A stretch of 64,000 nt of DNA from Marinobacter maritimus (GTDB lineage Bacteria; Pseudomonadota; Gammaproteobacteria; Pseudomonadales; Oleiphilaceae). Below are positions 10,249 to 19,353 of this stretch, piece after piece. Positions within the stretch are counted from its first letter, which is position 1; each line of letters starts with the position of its first letter. Where the stretch lies: assembly GCF_007671675.1 (NCBI RefSeq), contig NZ_VCGW01000005.1, positions 186,001 to 250,000 on the forward strand. Reading direction: 5' to 3'. A program made the translations under genes and the position numbers. Under the pieces are notes generated by a model that saw only the letters and a list, made by a program, of their open reading frames with translations, did no database searches and was not told the origin of the DNA.

Positions 10249-12858
10249 CTAACGCGAGGGCACAAAGTCCGGCCGTTCGGGCTCACCGGCCCTGCGCCGC
10301 AACTGCAAGTAAGCAAGCAAGCCAAGCAACAGCAGTGCCGGAATGAACATCAGTTCTTTCGGCGGTCGCGGATTCGCTACCTGCACCGTATCGATGGTCC
10401 AGCCAAAGCTCAGCCCGGCTTTTTCCGCATCACTGCCAAAGTTTACGAACTCGACGTTCATTACCTCACCTGCCTCAGAAACTTCCAGGCCGGCTGCGGC
10501 CAACCGCTGCTCAGGCGTATCGCCCGCTGGCAGCGGCAACTGCAGATACTTCGAAGTGTCGTCGCCAGACAACGACATACCCGAGGCCTGAAGAACGATG
10601 GGCTGGTCGGCCGCCACCTCATCCACATGTTGCAGCAGCTCCACGCCGGGCCGGTCATTGGTAGGCGGGTAGATTTCATCCCACCAGAAACCCGGGCGAA
10701 ACAGGGTGAAGGTAATCAGCAACAAACCGATGGTTTCCCACCAGCGGGTTTTGGTAAACCAGAAACCCTGAGTTGCAGCGGAGAAAACCAGCATGGCGGT
10801 TACCGCACTGAACACCGTGACCAGCAAGTCGAACCAGCCGGTCAGCCCGATCAACAACAACTGGGTATTGAAGATGAACATGAATGGCAGAATGGCGGTT
10901 CGTATATCGTAGGTGAAACCCTGAATACCCGTTCGTATCGGGTCAGCCCCCGAAATCGCAGCTGCCGCATAGGCCGCCAGACCCACCGGTGGCGTGTCAT
11001 CCGCCAGGATACCGAAATAGAACACAAACAGATGTACCGCAATCAATGGCACCAGCAGACCGTTTTCTGCGCCCAGGGTGACGATGACCGGCGCCATCAG
11101 AGTAGACACCACAATGTAGTTGGCAGTCGTTGGCAGACCCATGCCCAGTATCAGGCTGATAATGGCGGTGAAGCCCAACATCAACAGCAGGTTACCGCCG
11201 GAGATAAACTCAACAAACTGAGTCATCACCAGACCTATGCCTGTCAGCGTAACCGTACCCACTACAATACCGGCGGTGGCGGTCGCGACACCAATGCCCA
11301 CCATGTTGCGGGCGCCGGTAACCAGGGAATGAGTCAGGTCTGCTCCGCCTTGCTTCAGACTGCTCACGTAATTACCGCTGTTTTTGAAGAAGGCTTTCAG
11401 AGGACGCTGGGTGACGATGATAAATACCATAAACACCGTCGCCCAGAAGGCCGACAGCTGCGGCGAGAAACGCTCTACTGTGAGGCACCACACCAGAGCC
11501 ACCACGGGCAGCAGGAAATACAGGCCCGTTTTCACCGTATCCCCCACCGGAGGCAGCTTGTCCATGAGCGAGTCCGGGTCGTCTTCCTCCAGATCCGGGA
11601 AGCGCGAACCGTAACCGACAAGCGCAATGTAGATCGCCACCATTAGCGGCGTAAGCACCCATATGGCCGCGCTGCCGAACACGTCTTTCGTCCAGCCAAT
11701 GCCATAGTATACTGCCAAGGTAAGCGCACTCAGCCCCAGCAGAAGCATCACCCACACCAGCATGCGCTGCGCCAGAGTCGGCTTGTTGAGCCGCTCAACG
11801 CCTTTCATGTTCATCTTGCAAGCTTCCAGGTGCACGATGTAAATCAGCGCCACGTAGGAAATCATCGCCGGCAAAATGGCGTGCTTGATCACTTCGAGGT
11901 ACGAGATACCGACGTATTCGACCATCAAAAACGCGGCGGCACCCATGATCGGCGGTGTCAGCTGACCATTGGTCGAGGCTGCGACTTCCACGGCGCCGGC
12001 TTTCGTTGCCGGAAAACCTACTTTCTTCATGAGCGGGATGGTGAAAGTGCCGGTGGTGACAACGTTGGCGATAGAAGAACCGGAAATAATGCCACTAAGG
12101 CCACTGGCCACCACGGCAGCTTTGGCAGGGCCGCCGCGCATGTGACCAAGCATGGCGTAGGCGACTTTAATAAAGTAATTACCTGCACCAGCACGCTCCA
12201 GCAAGGCACCGAACAGCACAAACAGGAATACAAAACTGGTGGACACACCAAGCGCCACACCAAATACGCCTTCAGTGCCAAGCCACATATGCGAAGCCAG
12301 CTTGCTCAGGCTCGCACCCTTGTGGGCAATAACCTCTGGCATGAAGGGCCCGCCCAGGGCGTAAATGACAAACACCGCAGCGACTACCGCAAGCGGCAGG
12401 CCCAATGAGCGTCTTGTGGCTTCCAAAAGTAACACCAGCCCCGTCAGGGCGACAATCAGGTCCTGGGTTTCGGGTGCGCCAGGACGAGTTGCCAGCTGGT
12501 CATAGAATACATACAAATAAGAGGCGGTAAACGCCGCACCCAGAGCCAGGATCCAGTCGTAAACAGGCACGTGATTGGTGTGCCGACCCTTGAACATGGG
12601 GAATGCAGAAAACGCTAAAAAAGAGGCAAACGCAAGATGAATAGAGCGGGCTTCAGTAGAATTGAAGACGCCGAATTCCAGAATAAAGGGCAGCGGAGAG
12701 GCTATCCAAAGCTGAAAAAGAGACCACAGTAAAGGCACCGTGAAAAGAATAATGGCGGCCGACCCAGTGGCCGCCCTTCCCCCGGTTTCGGTTTGAAGGA
12801 ATTGTTCCACGCCCTGTTGGTCGATGGCACCCCCGCCTTTCGGTTCGCTATCGGTCAT
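10249..12858 (-). CDS. TRAP transporter fused permease (DctQ-DctM type)
   Basis: Inner-membrane permease of a TAXI-type tripartite transporter, importing an organic acid or similar solute with an ion gradient. At 869 residues it carries the small DctQ-like and large DctM-like segments in one chain, with many hydrophobic helices. DctM hallmarks include AASTNGQLTPPIMGAAAFLM and LILGMGLPTTANYIV. The C-terminal 150 residues form an extra region resembling DUF3394, ending in a last membrane helix and a basic tail. It follows its binding protein after 80 bases with a 7-bp hairpin between them. Substrate unknown. Confidence 0.93.
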   Translation of the reverse strand: MTDSEPKGGGAIDQQGVEQFLQTETGGRAATGSAAIILFTVPLLWSLFQLWIASPLPFILEFGVFNSTEARSIHLAFASFLAFSAFPMFKGRHTNHVPVYDWILALGAAFTASYLYVFYDQLATRPGAPETQDLIVALTGLVLLLEATRRSLGLPLAVVAAVFVIYALGGPFMPEVIAHKGASLSKLASHMWLGTEGVFGVALGVSTSFVFLFVLFGALLERAGAGNYFIKVAYAMLGHMRGGPAKAAVVASGLSGIISGSSIANVVTTGTFTIPLMKKVGFPATKAGAVEVAASTNGQLTPPIMGAAAFLMVEYVGISYLEVIKHAILPAMISYVALIYIVHLEACKMNMKGVERLNKPTLAQRMLVWVMLLLGLSALTLAVYYGIGWTKDVFGSAAIWVLTPLMVAIYIALVGYGSRFPDLEEDDPDSLMDKLPPVGDTVKTGLYFLLPVVALVWCLTVERFSPQLSAFWATVFMVFIIVTQRPLKAFFKNSGNYVSSLKQGGADLTHSLVTGARNMVGIGVATATAGIVVGTVTLTGIGLVMTQFVEFISGGNLLLMLGFTAIISLILGMGLPTTANYIVVSTLMAPVIVTLGAENGLLVPLIAVHLFVFYFGILADDTPPVGLAAYAAAAISGADPIRTGIQGFTYDIRTAILPFMFIFNTQLLLIGLTGWFDLLVTVFSAVTAMLVFSAATQGFWFTKTRWWETIGLLLITFTLFRPGFWWDEIYPPTNDRPGVELLQHVDEVAADQPIVLQASGMSLSGDDTSKYLQLPLPAGDTPEQRLAAAGLEVSEAGEVMNVEFVNFGSDAEKAGLSFGWTIDTVQVANPRPPKELMFIPALLLLGLLAYLQLRRRAGEPERPDFVPSR

Positions 12859-12897
12859 AGCATGATCCTGTTAATGAATAATGGAAAAGCGAAATGA

Positions 12898-12926
12898 CCG
12901 CCGGGCACCGAGGGATGCGCCGGCGG
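12898..12926 (-). promoter_or_regulatory. Intercistronic hairpin between binding protein and permease
   Basis: A 7-bp GC-only stem (12898-12904 with 12920-12926), no T-run. Such structures often protect the upstream cistron so that more binding protein than permease is made; here this is inference from position. Confidence 0.4.
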
Positions 12927-12938
12927 CGGGGTATGGAC

Positions 12939-13922
12939 TTACTTGGTCAGTCCAGCTTCCTTGTAGTACTTGGCTGCGCCGGGGTGCAATGGCGCACTCA
13001 AGGCATCAGACACCATCTCTTCTTTCTTCAGGTTGGCGAAAGCCGGGTGCAGACGCTTGAAGCTGTCAAAGTTCTCAAACACGGCCTTGACCACTTCGTA
13101 TACCACTTCGTCGGGCACATCGGTAGACGATACAAACGTCGCTGCCACACCAAAAGTGGTCACGTCGTTGTCGGAACCCCGGTACATGCCTCCAGGAATG
13201 ACCGCTTTCCGGTAGTAAGGGTTGTCATCGATCAGTTTTTTGGCCGACTCATTATTGACGTTTACAAGAACGCTGTCGCAAGAAGTCGTCGCTTCCTTGA
13301 TGGCACCGGATGGATGGCCCACGGTGTAGAAGAAGGCATCAATGTTGCCATCGCACAAAGCCTGCGATTGCTCTGCAGCCTTCAGCTCGGCAGCCAGAGA
13401 GAATTTGTCCATGGTCCAGCCCATTTCATCCATGAGCACTTCGGCAGTAGCGCGCTGGCCAGAACCCGGGTTACCCACAGAGACCCGCTTGCCGGCGAGG
13501 TCTTCAAAGTTCTTGATGCCTGAACCTTTGCTGGCTACTACGGTGAACGGCTCGGGGTGCAGAGAGAACACGGCTCGCAGCTTCTCGTTGGCGCCGTCGT
13601 CCTTGAACTGGCTGGTGCCATTGTAGGCGTGGTATTGCCAGTCAGACTGGGCAACTGCGAGATCGAGCTCGCCCTGTCGAATTGCATTCAGGTTGTAAAC
13701 GGAGCCGCCCGTACTCTCTACAGAGCAACGGATCCCGTGTTCCTTACGGTCCATGTTGACCAAGCGGCAAATAGCTCCACCTGCAGGATAGTAAACACCG
13801 GTAACACCACCGGTTCCGATAGTAACAAAGCGTTGTTCCTGTGCGGAAACAGCGGTAGAGGCAGCACCCAGGCTGACCACCGCAGCAACTGCAAATGCGG
13901 AGGCTTTAAGTTTCAGTGTCAT
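12939..13922 (-). CDS. TAXI family TRAP transporter solute-binding protein
   Basis: Periplasmic solute receptor feeding the fused TRAP permease encoded next. The 327-residue precursor has a Sec signal peptide (about 1-27, hydrophobic core then VSAQE) and TAXI hallmarks: [21 protein letters not shown] at the mature N-terminus and [20 protein letters not shown] in the middle. AGGAA precedes the ATG. Ligand unknown; characterised relatives bind dicarboxylates, glutamate or other anions. Confidence 0.93.
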   Translation of the reverse strand: MTLKLKASAFAVAAVVSLGAASTAVSAQEQRFVTIGTGGVTGVYYPAGGAICRLVNMDRKEHGIRCSVESTGGSVYNLNAIRQGELDLAVAQSDWQYHAYNGTSQFKDDGANEKLRAVFSLHPEPFTVVASKGSGIKNFEDLAGKRVSVGNPGSGQRATAEVLMDEMGWTMDKFSLAAELKAAEQSQALCDGNIDAFFYTVGHPSGAIKEATTSCDSVLVNVNNESAKKLIDDNPYYRKAVIPGGMYRGSDNDVTTFGVAATFVSSTDVPDEVVYEVVKAVFENFDSFKRLHPAFANLKKEEMVSDALSAPLHPGAAKYYKEAGLTK

Positions 13923-13957
13923 GTGAATAATTCCTTATTTTCATCGTTGTAATCAAC

Positions 13958-13979
13958 TGCCCGCCTGAGCAAGCGGGCA
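13958..13979 (-). promoter_or_regulatory. Hairpin in the 5' leader of the TAXI gene
   Basis: A 7-bp perfect stem (13958-13964 with 13973-13979), about 35 bases upstream of the start codon. No T-run. Possible leader structure only. Confidence 0.3.
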
Positions 13980-14063
13980 TGCATCGCCCTCATAGTAGAA
14001 CATAGACCACTTCACACGATAAATAAAGTATGGAGTAGGTCGCTAACCAATTGAGTAAGAAAC

Positions 14064-14090
14064 AAAAAAACCCGCAATGCGGGCTTTTTT
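14064..14090 (-). terminator. Intrinsic terminator of the RND operon
   Basis: A GC stem (CCCGC/GCGGG) flanked by A- and T-runs, immediately after the RND gene stop codon on the minus strand. Confidence 0.85.
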
Positions 14091-14107
14091 GTCACTGACT
14101 GCAGATT

Positions 14108-16492
14108 CTATTTAGCAGCCCGTGCTTTGGCAACCATCTGATCCGGCCGCAGCAAGAACCGCGCAAGCGCCGGCAACAGCCAGATTGCTCCAACCATATT
14201 CCAGAGGAACATGAAGAACAGCAGGAAGCCCATATCTGCCTGGAACTTGATGGGTGAGAAAATCCAGGTCACTACACCGAGCCCAAGCGTTACGCCGGTA
14301 AACATGACAGCTTTACCCGTTGAACGAAGGGTCTCGAAATAGGCGTCCTGAAGCGTTTTGCCTTCCAGTAGATATTTTTCCAGCTTGCTGTAGATATAAA
14401 TGCCGTAATCGACACCAATACCGACGCCAAGCGCTATAACCGGAAGAGTTGCCACCTTGATGCCGATACCCGATACCGCCATGATCGCTTCGCACAGGAT
14501 CGACGTCAGACCAAGAGGGATTACGATACACAGCACGGCCCGAACGGAACGGAACGTCGCAAAGCAAAGAAGGCTCACCACACTGTAAACCAGAATAAGC
14601 ATCATATCCTTGGCGTTGGCGATAACCTCATTGGTTGCCGCTTCAACACCGGCATTACCTGCCGCCAGCAGGAACGTGTGATTTTCATCACTGTTAGCCT
14701 CGGCAAACACTTCAACCCTCTCGACCACAGTTTCCAGCGTTTCAGCCTTGTGGTCCTCGAGGAACACAAGCACCGGAGTCAGGCTACAGTTGGTGTTAAT
14801 AAGGCCAGTCGGGGCTTCCCGGATGGAAGCGTTAATAATGGTCTGGTTGCGGGAAATCTCATACCACTTCCAGTTACCCTCATTCAGCGCTTTGGTTACG
14901 ATTTTGGAAACGTCTGCAAGCGAGGCCGAGGATTGAACGCCTGGCGTGTTCTGCAGCTCCCACTGCAAGGAATCCATAGCCCGCAAAACGTTGTACTGAG
15001 TACATTGCTCTTCAGGCGTTTTAACCATCACAACCAGCACATCCGCACTGGTGGAGTAGTTATCAATGATATAGGCGTTATCCAGATTGTAGCGCGAGTC
15101 GGCACGAAGCTCCGGCGCGCCCTGGTCAAGATCCCCTACCTTCAGACCCTGCTTGTAGTAAAGACCGAGGCCCAATCCGATCACGGCAATAAGCAGCGAA
15201 ATCGGTGCAATCCCGGGATGCGCAAAGTAGGACATCAAACGCCATTTGCGATCCTGCTTCTCACCCAGATTCTGCACATGACTAACACCACCCTTGGAAA
15301 TACCGAGGTAGGACATAATCAGGACATGAAGCACCAGATTGGTGAGGATAACGAAGGCCACACCTAAACCAGCCGCTATGGCCAGATCCCGGATAACGTC
15401 GATCTCGATAAAGAATAGCGTTAGGAAACCGAACGCATCAGAGATCAGCGCCAGCATGCCGGGAATATACAAAGCGCGGAATGCGAGGCGGGCAGCGGTT
15501 TCCGCGTCAAAACCTTTCCCGGCTTCGACCGCCATGGCGTTAACAATTTGTACGCCGTGGCTGATACCAATCGCGAAGACCAGGAAAGGCACCAATACCG
15601 AGTAGGGGTCCAATCCATAGCCCAGCAGCCTTAGTGCACCCAACTGCAGGAAGACCGCAACAATGGAGGTAAATACAGGCACTAGCGTGCCGGTAATGCA
15701 TCGGGAGTACCAGAACAACAACAGAGTCGTCAGCAGAATCGTAATGCCCGCAAACCAGGCGATAGAACCGATGCCCTCAATCAGGTCGCCGACCTTTTTC
15801 GCGAAACCAACAATGTGAATTTTGATATTAGGATTTTGGGCTTCATATTTATCCCGGATTTTCTCTTCCAGCTGCCGGGAAAAAGTGCCGTAGTCCAATG
15901 GCTCGCCGGTCTCCGGGTTCTTTTCATAAAGCGGAGCGTACACAATCGTGGATTTGAAGTTGTCAGAAACCAGTCGCCCTACCTCGTTGGAACGAAGAAT
16001 GTTCTGACGCAACTTCTCCAGACTTGCTGGAGAGCCATCATAGCCGTCCGGAATGACCGTACCGCCCTGGAAGCCCTGCTCGGTTACTTCCACCCAACGA
16101 ACGTTTGATGTCCACAGGGTTTTCAGGCCAGAGCGATCAACACCATCAAGATAGAAAACCTCATCGGTGATCTGCTTGAGCGTCTCCATGTACTCAGGCG
16201 AGAAAATATCACCGGTTTTGGTCTCCACGGCAATACGCACAAAGTTGCCAAGGTTTTCCAGGTCATTACGGTGATCGAGCATATTGATAACGTATGGATG
16301 CTCAAGCGGAATCATTCGCTCAAAGCTGGCATCCGGCTGGATTTTTACAGCGTTATAGCCCAGAAACGCCGTCAGCAGCAGAAAGCCGATAAGGATAACG
16401 ACCCGATTGTTAAAAATCAGACGCTCCAGAAACGGCTCTGCCTTGGGCGTCGTCAGGTAGTGCTCACCCTTGTCATGGTTCGGGTTGGACAT
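14108..16492 (-). CDS. RND superfamily exporter (MMPL-like)
   Basis: Inner-membrane proton-driven exporter of hydrophobic compounds. The 794 residues show the RND duplication: helix 1 near 25-48, a periplasmic loop (about 50-235), a block of five or six helices (about 240-410), helix 7 near 425-445, a second loop and a final helix block (about 630-780). GVQIVNAMAVEAG and GVGIGVDYGIYIYSKLEKYL match the SSD/MMPL-type helix 4 and 10 regions. It is the third gene after DUF1329 and YCF48 proteins, a combination often seen in marine and soil gammaproteobacteria. Cargo is unknown; lipids are a guess. Confidence 0.9.
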   Translation of the reverse strand: MSNPNHDKGEHYLTTPKAEPFLERLIFNNRVVILIGFLLLTAFLGYNAVKIQPDASFERMIPLEHPYVINMLDHRNDLENLGNFVRIAVETKTGDIFSPEYMETLKQITDEVFYLDGVDRSGLKTLWTSNVRWVEVTEQGFQGGTVIPDGYDGSPASLEKLRQNILRSNEVGRLVSDNFKSTIVYAPLYEKNPETGEPLDYGTFSRQLEEKIRDKYEAQNPNIKIHIVGFAKKVGDLIEGIGSIAWFAGITILLTTLLLFWYSRCITGTLVPVFTSIVAVFLQLGALRLLGYGLDPYSVLVPFLVFAIGISHGVQIVNAMAVEAGKGFDAETAARLAFRALYIPGMLALISDAFGFLTLFFIEIDVIRDLAIAAGLGVAFVILTNLVLHVLIMSYLGISKGGVSHVQNLGEKQDRKWRLMSYFAHPGIAPISLLIAVIGLGLGLYYKQGLKVGDLDQGAPELRADSRYNLDNAYIIDNYSTSADVLVVMVKTPEEQCTQYNVLRAMDSLQWELQNTPGVQSSASLADVSKIVTKALNEGNWKWYEISRNQTIINASIREAPTGLINTNCSLTPVLVFLEDHKAETLETVVERVEVFAEANSDENHTFLLAAGNAGVEAATNEVIANAKDMMLILVYSVVSLLCFATFRSVRAVLCIVIPLGLTSILCEAIMAVSGIGIKVATLPVIALGVGIGVDYGIYIYSKLEKYLLEGKTLQDAYFETLRSTGKAVMFTGVTLGLGVVTWIFSPIKFQADMGFLLFFMFLWNMVGAIWLLPALARFLLRPDQMVAKARAAK

Positions 16493-16537
16493 TCAAAAGC
16501 CCCTCTATTATTTTTCGGTTGTTGCCACATCAGGGCG

Positions 16538-17686
16538 TTATTGAAGGTTCTTTCCGCGAGCGTCTGTAATTTTTACGCCGCCTTCACCCACGATAAGAAG
16601 GTTGGTTCCAGAAACCGGAACCACACTCATGACACCTGCTCGGTCATCGCGGAAATATTCCCGGAATGATTCAGCACCATTGCCACTCATGAGCACCGTT
16701 CCGCCATTGCCTACCAGGGTTATCCGGCCGTCATCAGCCACAGACCCGTCATTAAGTGTGGCGCCTGCACTGTTCGGGACCATGCGCCAACTTTTTCCCA
16801 GATCGGTAGAAAACAGCATGTTTCCACGTAAACCAAATGCCAGAATTTCGTTGACCTGGCCTGTCCCAATCACACCGAAAAGCGAACCTTCATAAGGGCT
16901 TTCCCGTCGCTCCCATGTATCCCCGCCATCCACAGACACGTGAATTTGCCCGGCTTCGCCAACAATCACAAGCCCACCGCCGGTTATACGGGCGATATTG
17001 TTAAGGTGGAAATTCTGTGCGTTTTCAATCTGTGACGACCAGTCTTTCCAGGTTTCACCACCGTCTTTTGTGCGCAGGATCATGCCGTAGGCACCCACCA
17101 CAAAACCGTGTTGGTCGTTCTCAAACCAAACACCCAGCAGCGGGTTTACCGGACCAACATCGAGATCTGCCTGCATGTTTTCCATGGTAAAAAACAGATC
17201 ATCCAGTGCCCACTCCAGATCGCCTTTTTCGTCTTCGGGCGCCTCTGCAATGCGCTCTTCCATGGCTGCAATCTGGTCTTCCCTGCTGGCAATTGCCAAC
17301 TTGGCGGCATCAACGCCGGTTAACTGCAAACTCCAGTTTTCCCCGGCATCTTCGGTATAAAGTACAACCCCGCTGTGCCCGACGGCCCAACCATGAGTTT
17401 CTGACCCAAAACTTACAGCCGTCAACGTCACAGAAACCGGAACACTACCCTGCCCCCAGGTTTGCCCGTCATCGTCAGAGTAAATGATGTGCCCCCTCTC
17501 CCCGACGGCGACGATGCGTTCACCCGTACGCACTGCATCGTTAAGAAGCTTTTCGGGAGCCAGGTCAGTTTGTCGGGCCGGAGTTTCAATGATATCCGCA
17601 AGCGCAAACGCTGCCGGTGCGGACCAGACCATGGAAAGCCCAAGGCACGCTGCCCCCAGAGTTTTGCACGTCAACCTTATAGCCAT
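16538..17686 (-). CDS. YCF48/BNR-repeat periplasmic protein
   Basis: A 382-residue secreted protein with a signal peptide (about 1-28) and repeated BNR/Asp-box style blades (YSDDDGQTWGQG, YTEDAGENWSLQ, RTKDGGETWKDW, VSVDGGDTWERR, FSTDLGKSWRMV), indicating a beta-propeller related to the Ycf48/HCF136 photosystem assembly family. In non-photosynthetic bacteria these accompany RND exporters, presumably as periplasmic partners. It lies between DUF1329 (143-base gap) and the RND gene (45-base gap). No enzyme motif is seen. Confidence 0.88.
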   Translation of the reverse strand: MAIRLTCKTLGAACLGLSMVWSAPAAFALADIIETPARQTDLAPEKLLNDAVRTGERIVAVGERGHIIYSDDDGQTWGQGSVPVSVTLTAVSFGSETHGWAVGHSGVVLYTEDAGENWSLQLTGVDAAKLAIASREDQIAAMEERIAEAPEDEKGDLEWALDDLFFTMENMQADLDVGPVNPLLGVWFENDQHGFVVGAYGMILRTKDGGETWKDWSSQIENAQNFHLNNIARITGGGLVIVGEAGQIHVSVDGGDTWERRESPYEGSLFGVIGTGQVNEILAFGLRGNMLFSTDLGKSWRMVPNSAGATLNDGSVADDGRITLVGNGGTVLMSGNGAESFREYFRDDRAGVMSVVPVSGTNLLIVGEGGVKITDARGKNLQ

Positions 17687-17829
17687 TCAGATTGCCTATC
17701 TTATGTTGTTTTAACTGTTTGTCCCTGGCCAGCAGTGCCGGCAATAACAAAACGTACCGGCACCATCGGTTACCGGTATGTCAGCCGCCGGACGGCTATT
17801 TTTAAGCCCACTACTGTTAGATGCCTGCC

Positions 17830-19218
17830 TTAGCGGACACTTCTGCGACGCAGGGAGGCCGGAGAAAAATAACGTTTGTTTGGAACATCTTCAGTGAAGA
17901 CCCGGGTATTGGGCTCTTCCGTATCCAGACCTAGTACGTGATAACGACGCGCCTGTAAATCATGATAGACGTCAAGAACGGTCCACACACCCGGAAGTTC
18001 ATAATAATTTTTGGCGATACCCATGGTAACGCGCCACAACTCACCACGGCCGTCATACTGATCAAGCAGAATTGTGTTCCAGCTGTCTTCATCTACGTAA
18101 AAACGGCGCTTATGATAGATGTGACGCTCGCTCCCTTTTAACGTGGCTTCCACCACGTGCACCCGATGGAGTTCCCAGCGAGTCAGCTCCGGGTTCAGGT
18201 GAGAGATACCAAGAATTTCGGAATAAGGCGTGCCTTTTTCGCCGATAAGGTAATTGTTGTAGGGAACGTAGATTTCCTTCAAGCCTTCATACGTCCAGTT
18301 ATAACGATCCAGAGCACCGTTGAAGATGTCTGTGTCGTCTGCTGTCCGGAGGTTGTCCGCAGCCGCAATCGGCGAATCATAACCCAGGTTTGGCGCCCGG
18401 CGCACACGTCGCTGCCCAGCGTTGTAGCCCCAGCCATTCCTCGGATTGATGATTTGATTCAGGGTTTCATGGATAAGAATGGCTCCCCCCGCAAGGCGAG
18501 GCGGAGACTGGGTAAACGAGAGATAATAGAAAATGATGTTATCCAGATCATCTTCACTGCCGTCGGGACTGTAAAAATTGAAAAAAACCTCCTGCTGAGA
18601 GGTAACCAGCGAATAGTCGCCATTGCTCTGCACAGCCACTTCACTGGACCGACGAGTGCCTGAAACACCACGCCAACGTGTCAGATGGTTCCAGATCACC
18701 TGCCATGCTTTTTGCTCATTATTCCCGCTAAGAATCGGGAAGGGATAACCACCATAGGCACCCTTCAACCCCTCGCCCTTGCCGACAATTTCTGCGCTTA
18801 CAGCATTCTCACGGGTATTCTCGGCCACCCAATCGGGAACGGCGTGGGTGCGACGGGATTGGTAAACCGGTAAACGGAAGCTGGTGGGGTATGTATCAAG
18901 CATGGCACGAACGCCATCCGTGAGATGCTCCGCATACTGGTCTTTGTTGGCGGCATTGATTGTGAACAGCACCTCGTCAGTCGGAAACGGATTGATGTGG
19001 TGTTGACCTGCACCCTCATAGCCGGCGGGAGGCTCAGTAAGCCCCCCGGTCCAGGCCGGAACAGTACCTGAATCGTTTCCGGCTTTGATCGAGCCAAACG
19101 GCGTAAGATCCCGGCCGAGACGTGAAGCTTCACCTGAAGAAACCGCTGCCCAGGAAGAGGCGGATGCTATCGAGAGGGCGAACAACCCTCCGAGTATCAC
19201 ACTCTTTTTATAGTTCAT
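17830..19218 (-). CDS. DUF1329 family (LolB-fold-like) secreted protein
   Basis: A 462-residue protein with a signal peptide (about 1-25) and the DUF1329 pattern: an early conserved SRLGRDLTPFGSIKAGN segment, then a long beta-rich domain with many aromatic residues (NYLIGEKGTPYSEILG, HKRRFYVDEDSWNTIL). Related folds bind lipids in the LolA/LolB style, so a periplasmic or outer-membrane lipid-handling partner of the RND exporter is likely (inference). AGGG precedes the ATG. First gene of the three-gene unit. Confidence 0.88.
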   Translation of the reverse strand: MNYKKSVILGGLFALSIASASSWAAVSSGEASRLGRDLTPFGSIKAGNDSGTVPAWTGGLTEPPAGYEGAGQHHINPFPTDEVLFTINAANKDQYAEHLTDGVRAMLDTYPTSFRLPVYQSRRTHAVPDWVAENTRENAVSAEIVGKGEGLKGAYGGYPFPILSGNNEQKAWQVIWNHLTRWRGVSGTRRSSEVAVQSNGDYSLVTSQQEVFFNFYSPDGSEDDLDNIIFYYLSFTQSPPRLAGGAILIHETLNQIINPRNGWGYNAGQRRVRRAPNLGYDSPIAAADNLRTADDTDIFNGALDRYNWTYEGLKEIYVPYNNYLIGEKGTPYSEILGISHLNPELTRWELHRVHVVEATLKGSERHIYHKRRFYVDEDSWNTILLDQYDGRGELWRVTMGIAKNYYELPGVWTVLDVYHDLQARRYHVLGLDTEEPNTRVFTEDVPNKRYFSPASLRRRSVR

Positions 19219-19269
19219 TGTATAACCCTGAATTCGACTGGATGCCTGTGAGAAGGCTTTTATTATTAA

Positions 19270-19296
19270 CTGACGGAGAGCCAGGTTCTCCGTCAG
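19270..19296 (-). terminator. Hairpin after pepN
   Basis: A perfect 10-bp stem (19270-19279 with 19287-19296) downstream of pepN and upstream of DUF1329. The following minus-strand bases are AT-rich without a clean T-run, so terminator function is plausible but not certain. Confidence 0.5.
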
Positions 19297-19353
19297 ACTA
19301 ACCGATTCGTCAAGGTTGTCTATCGACCGAAAGTGCGATTTTGTTACAGGCTG

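Noticed and set aside
10627..11646. Long plus-strand reading frame opposite the TRAP permease
   Set aside because: Composition is a by-product of the GC-rich membrane gene on the other strand; no ribosome site or known family.
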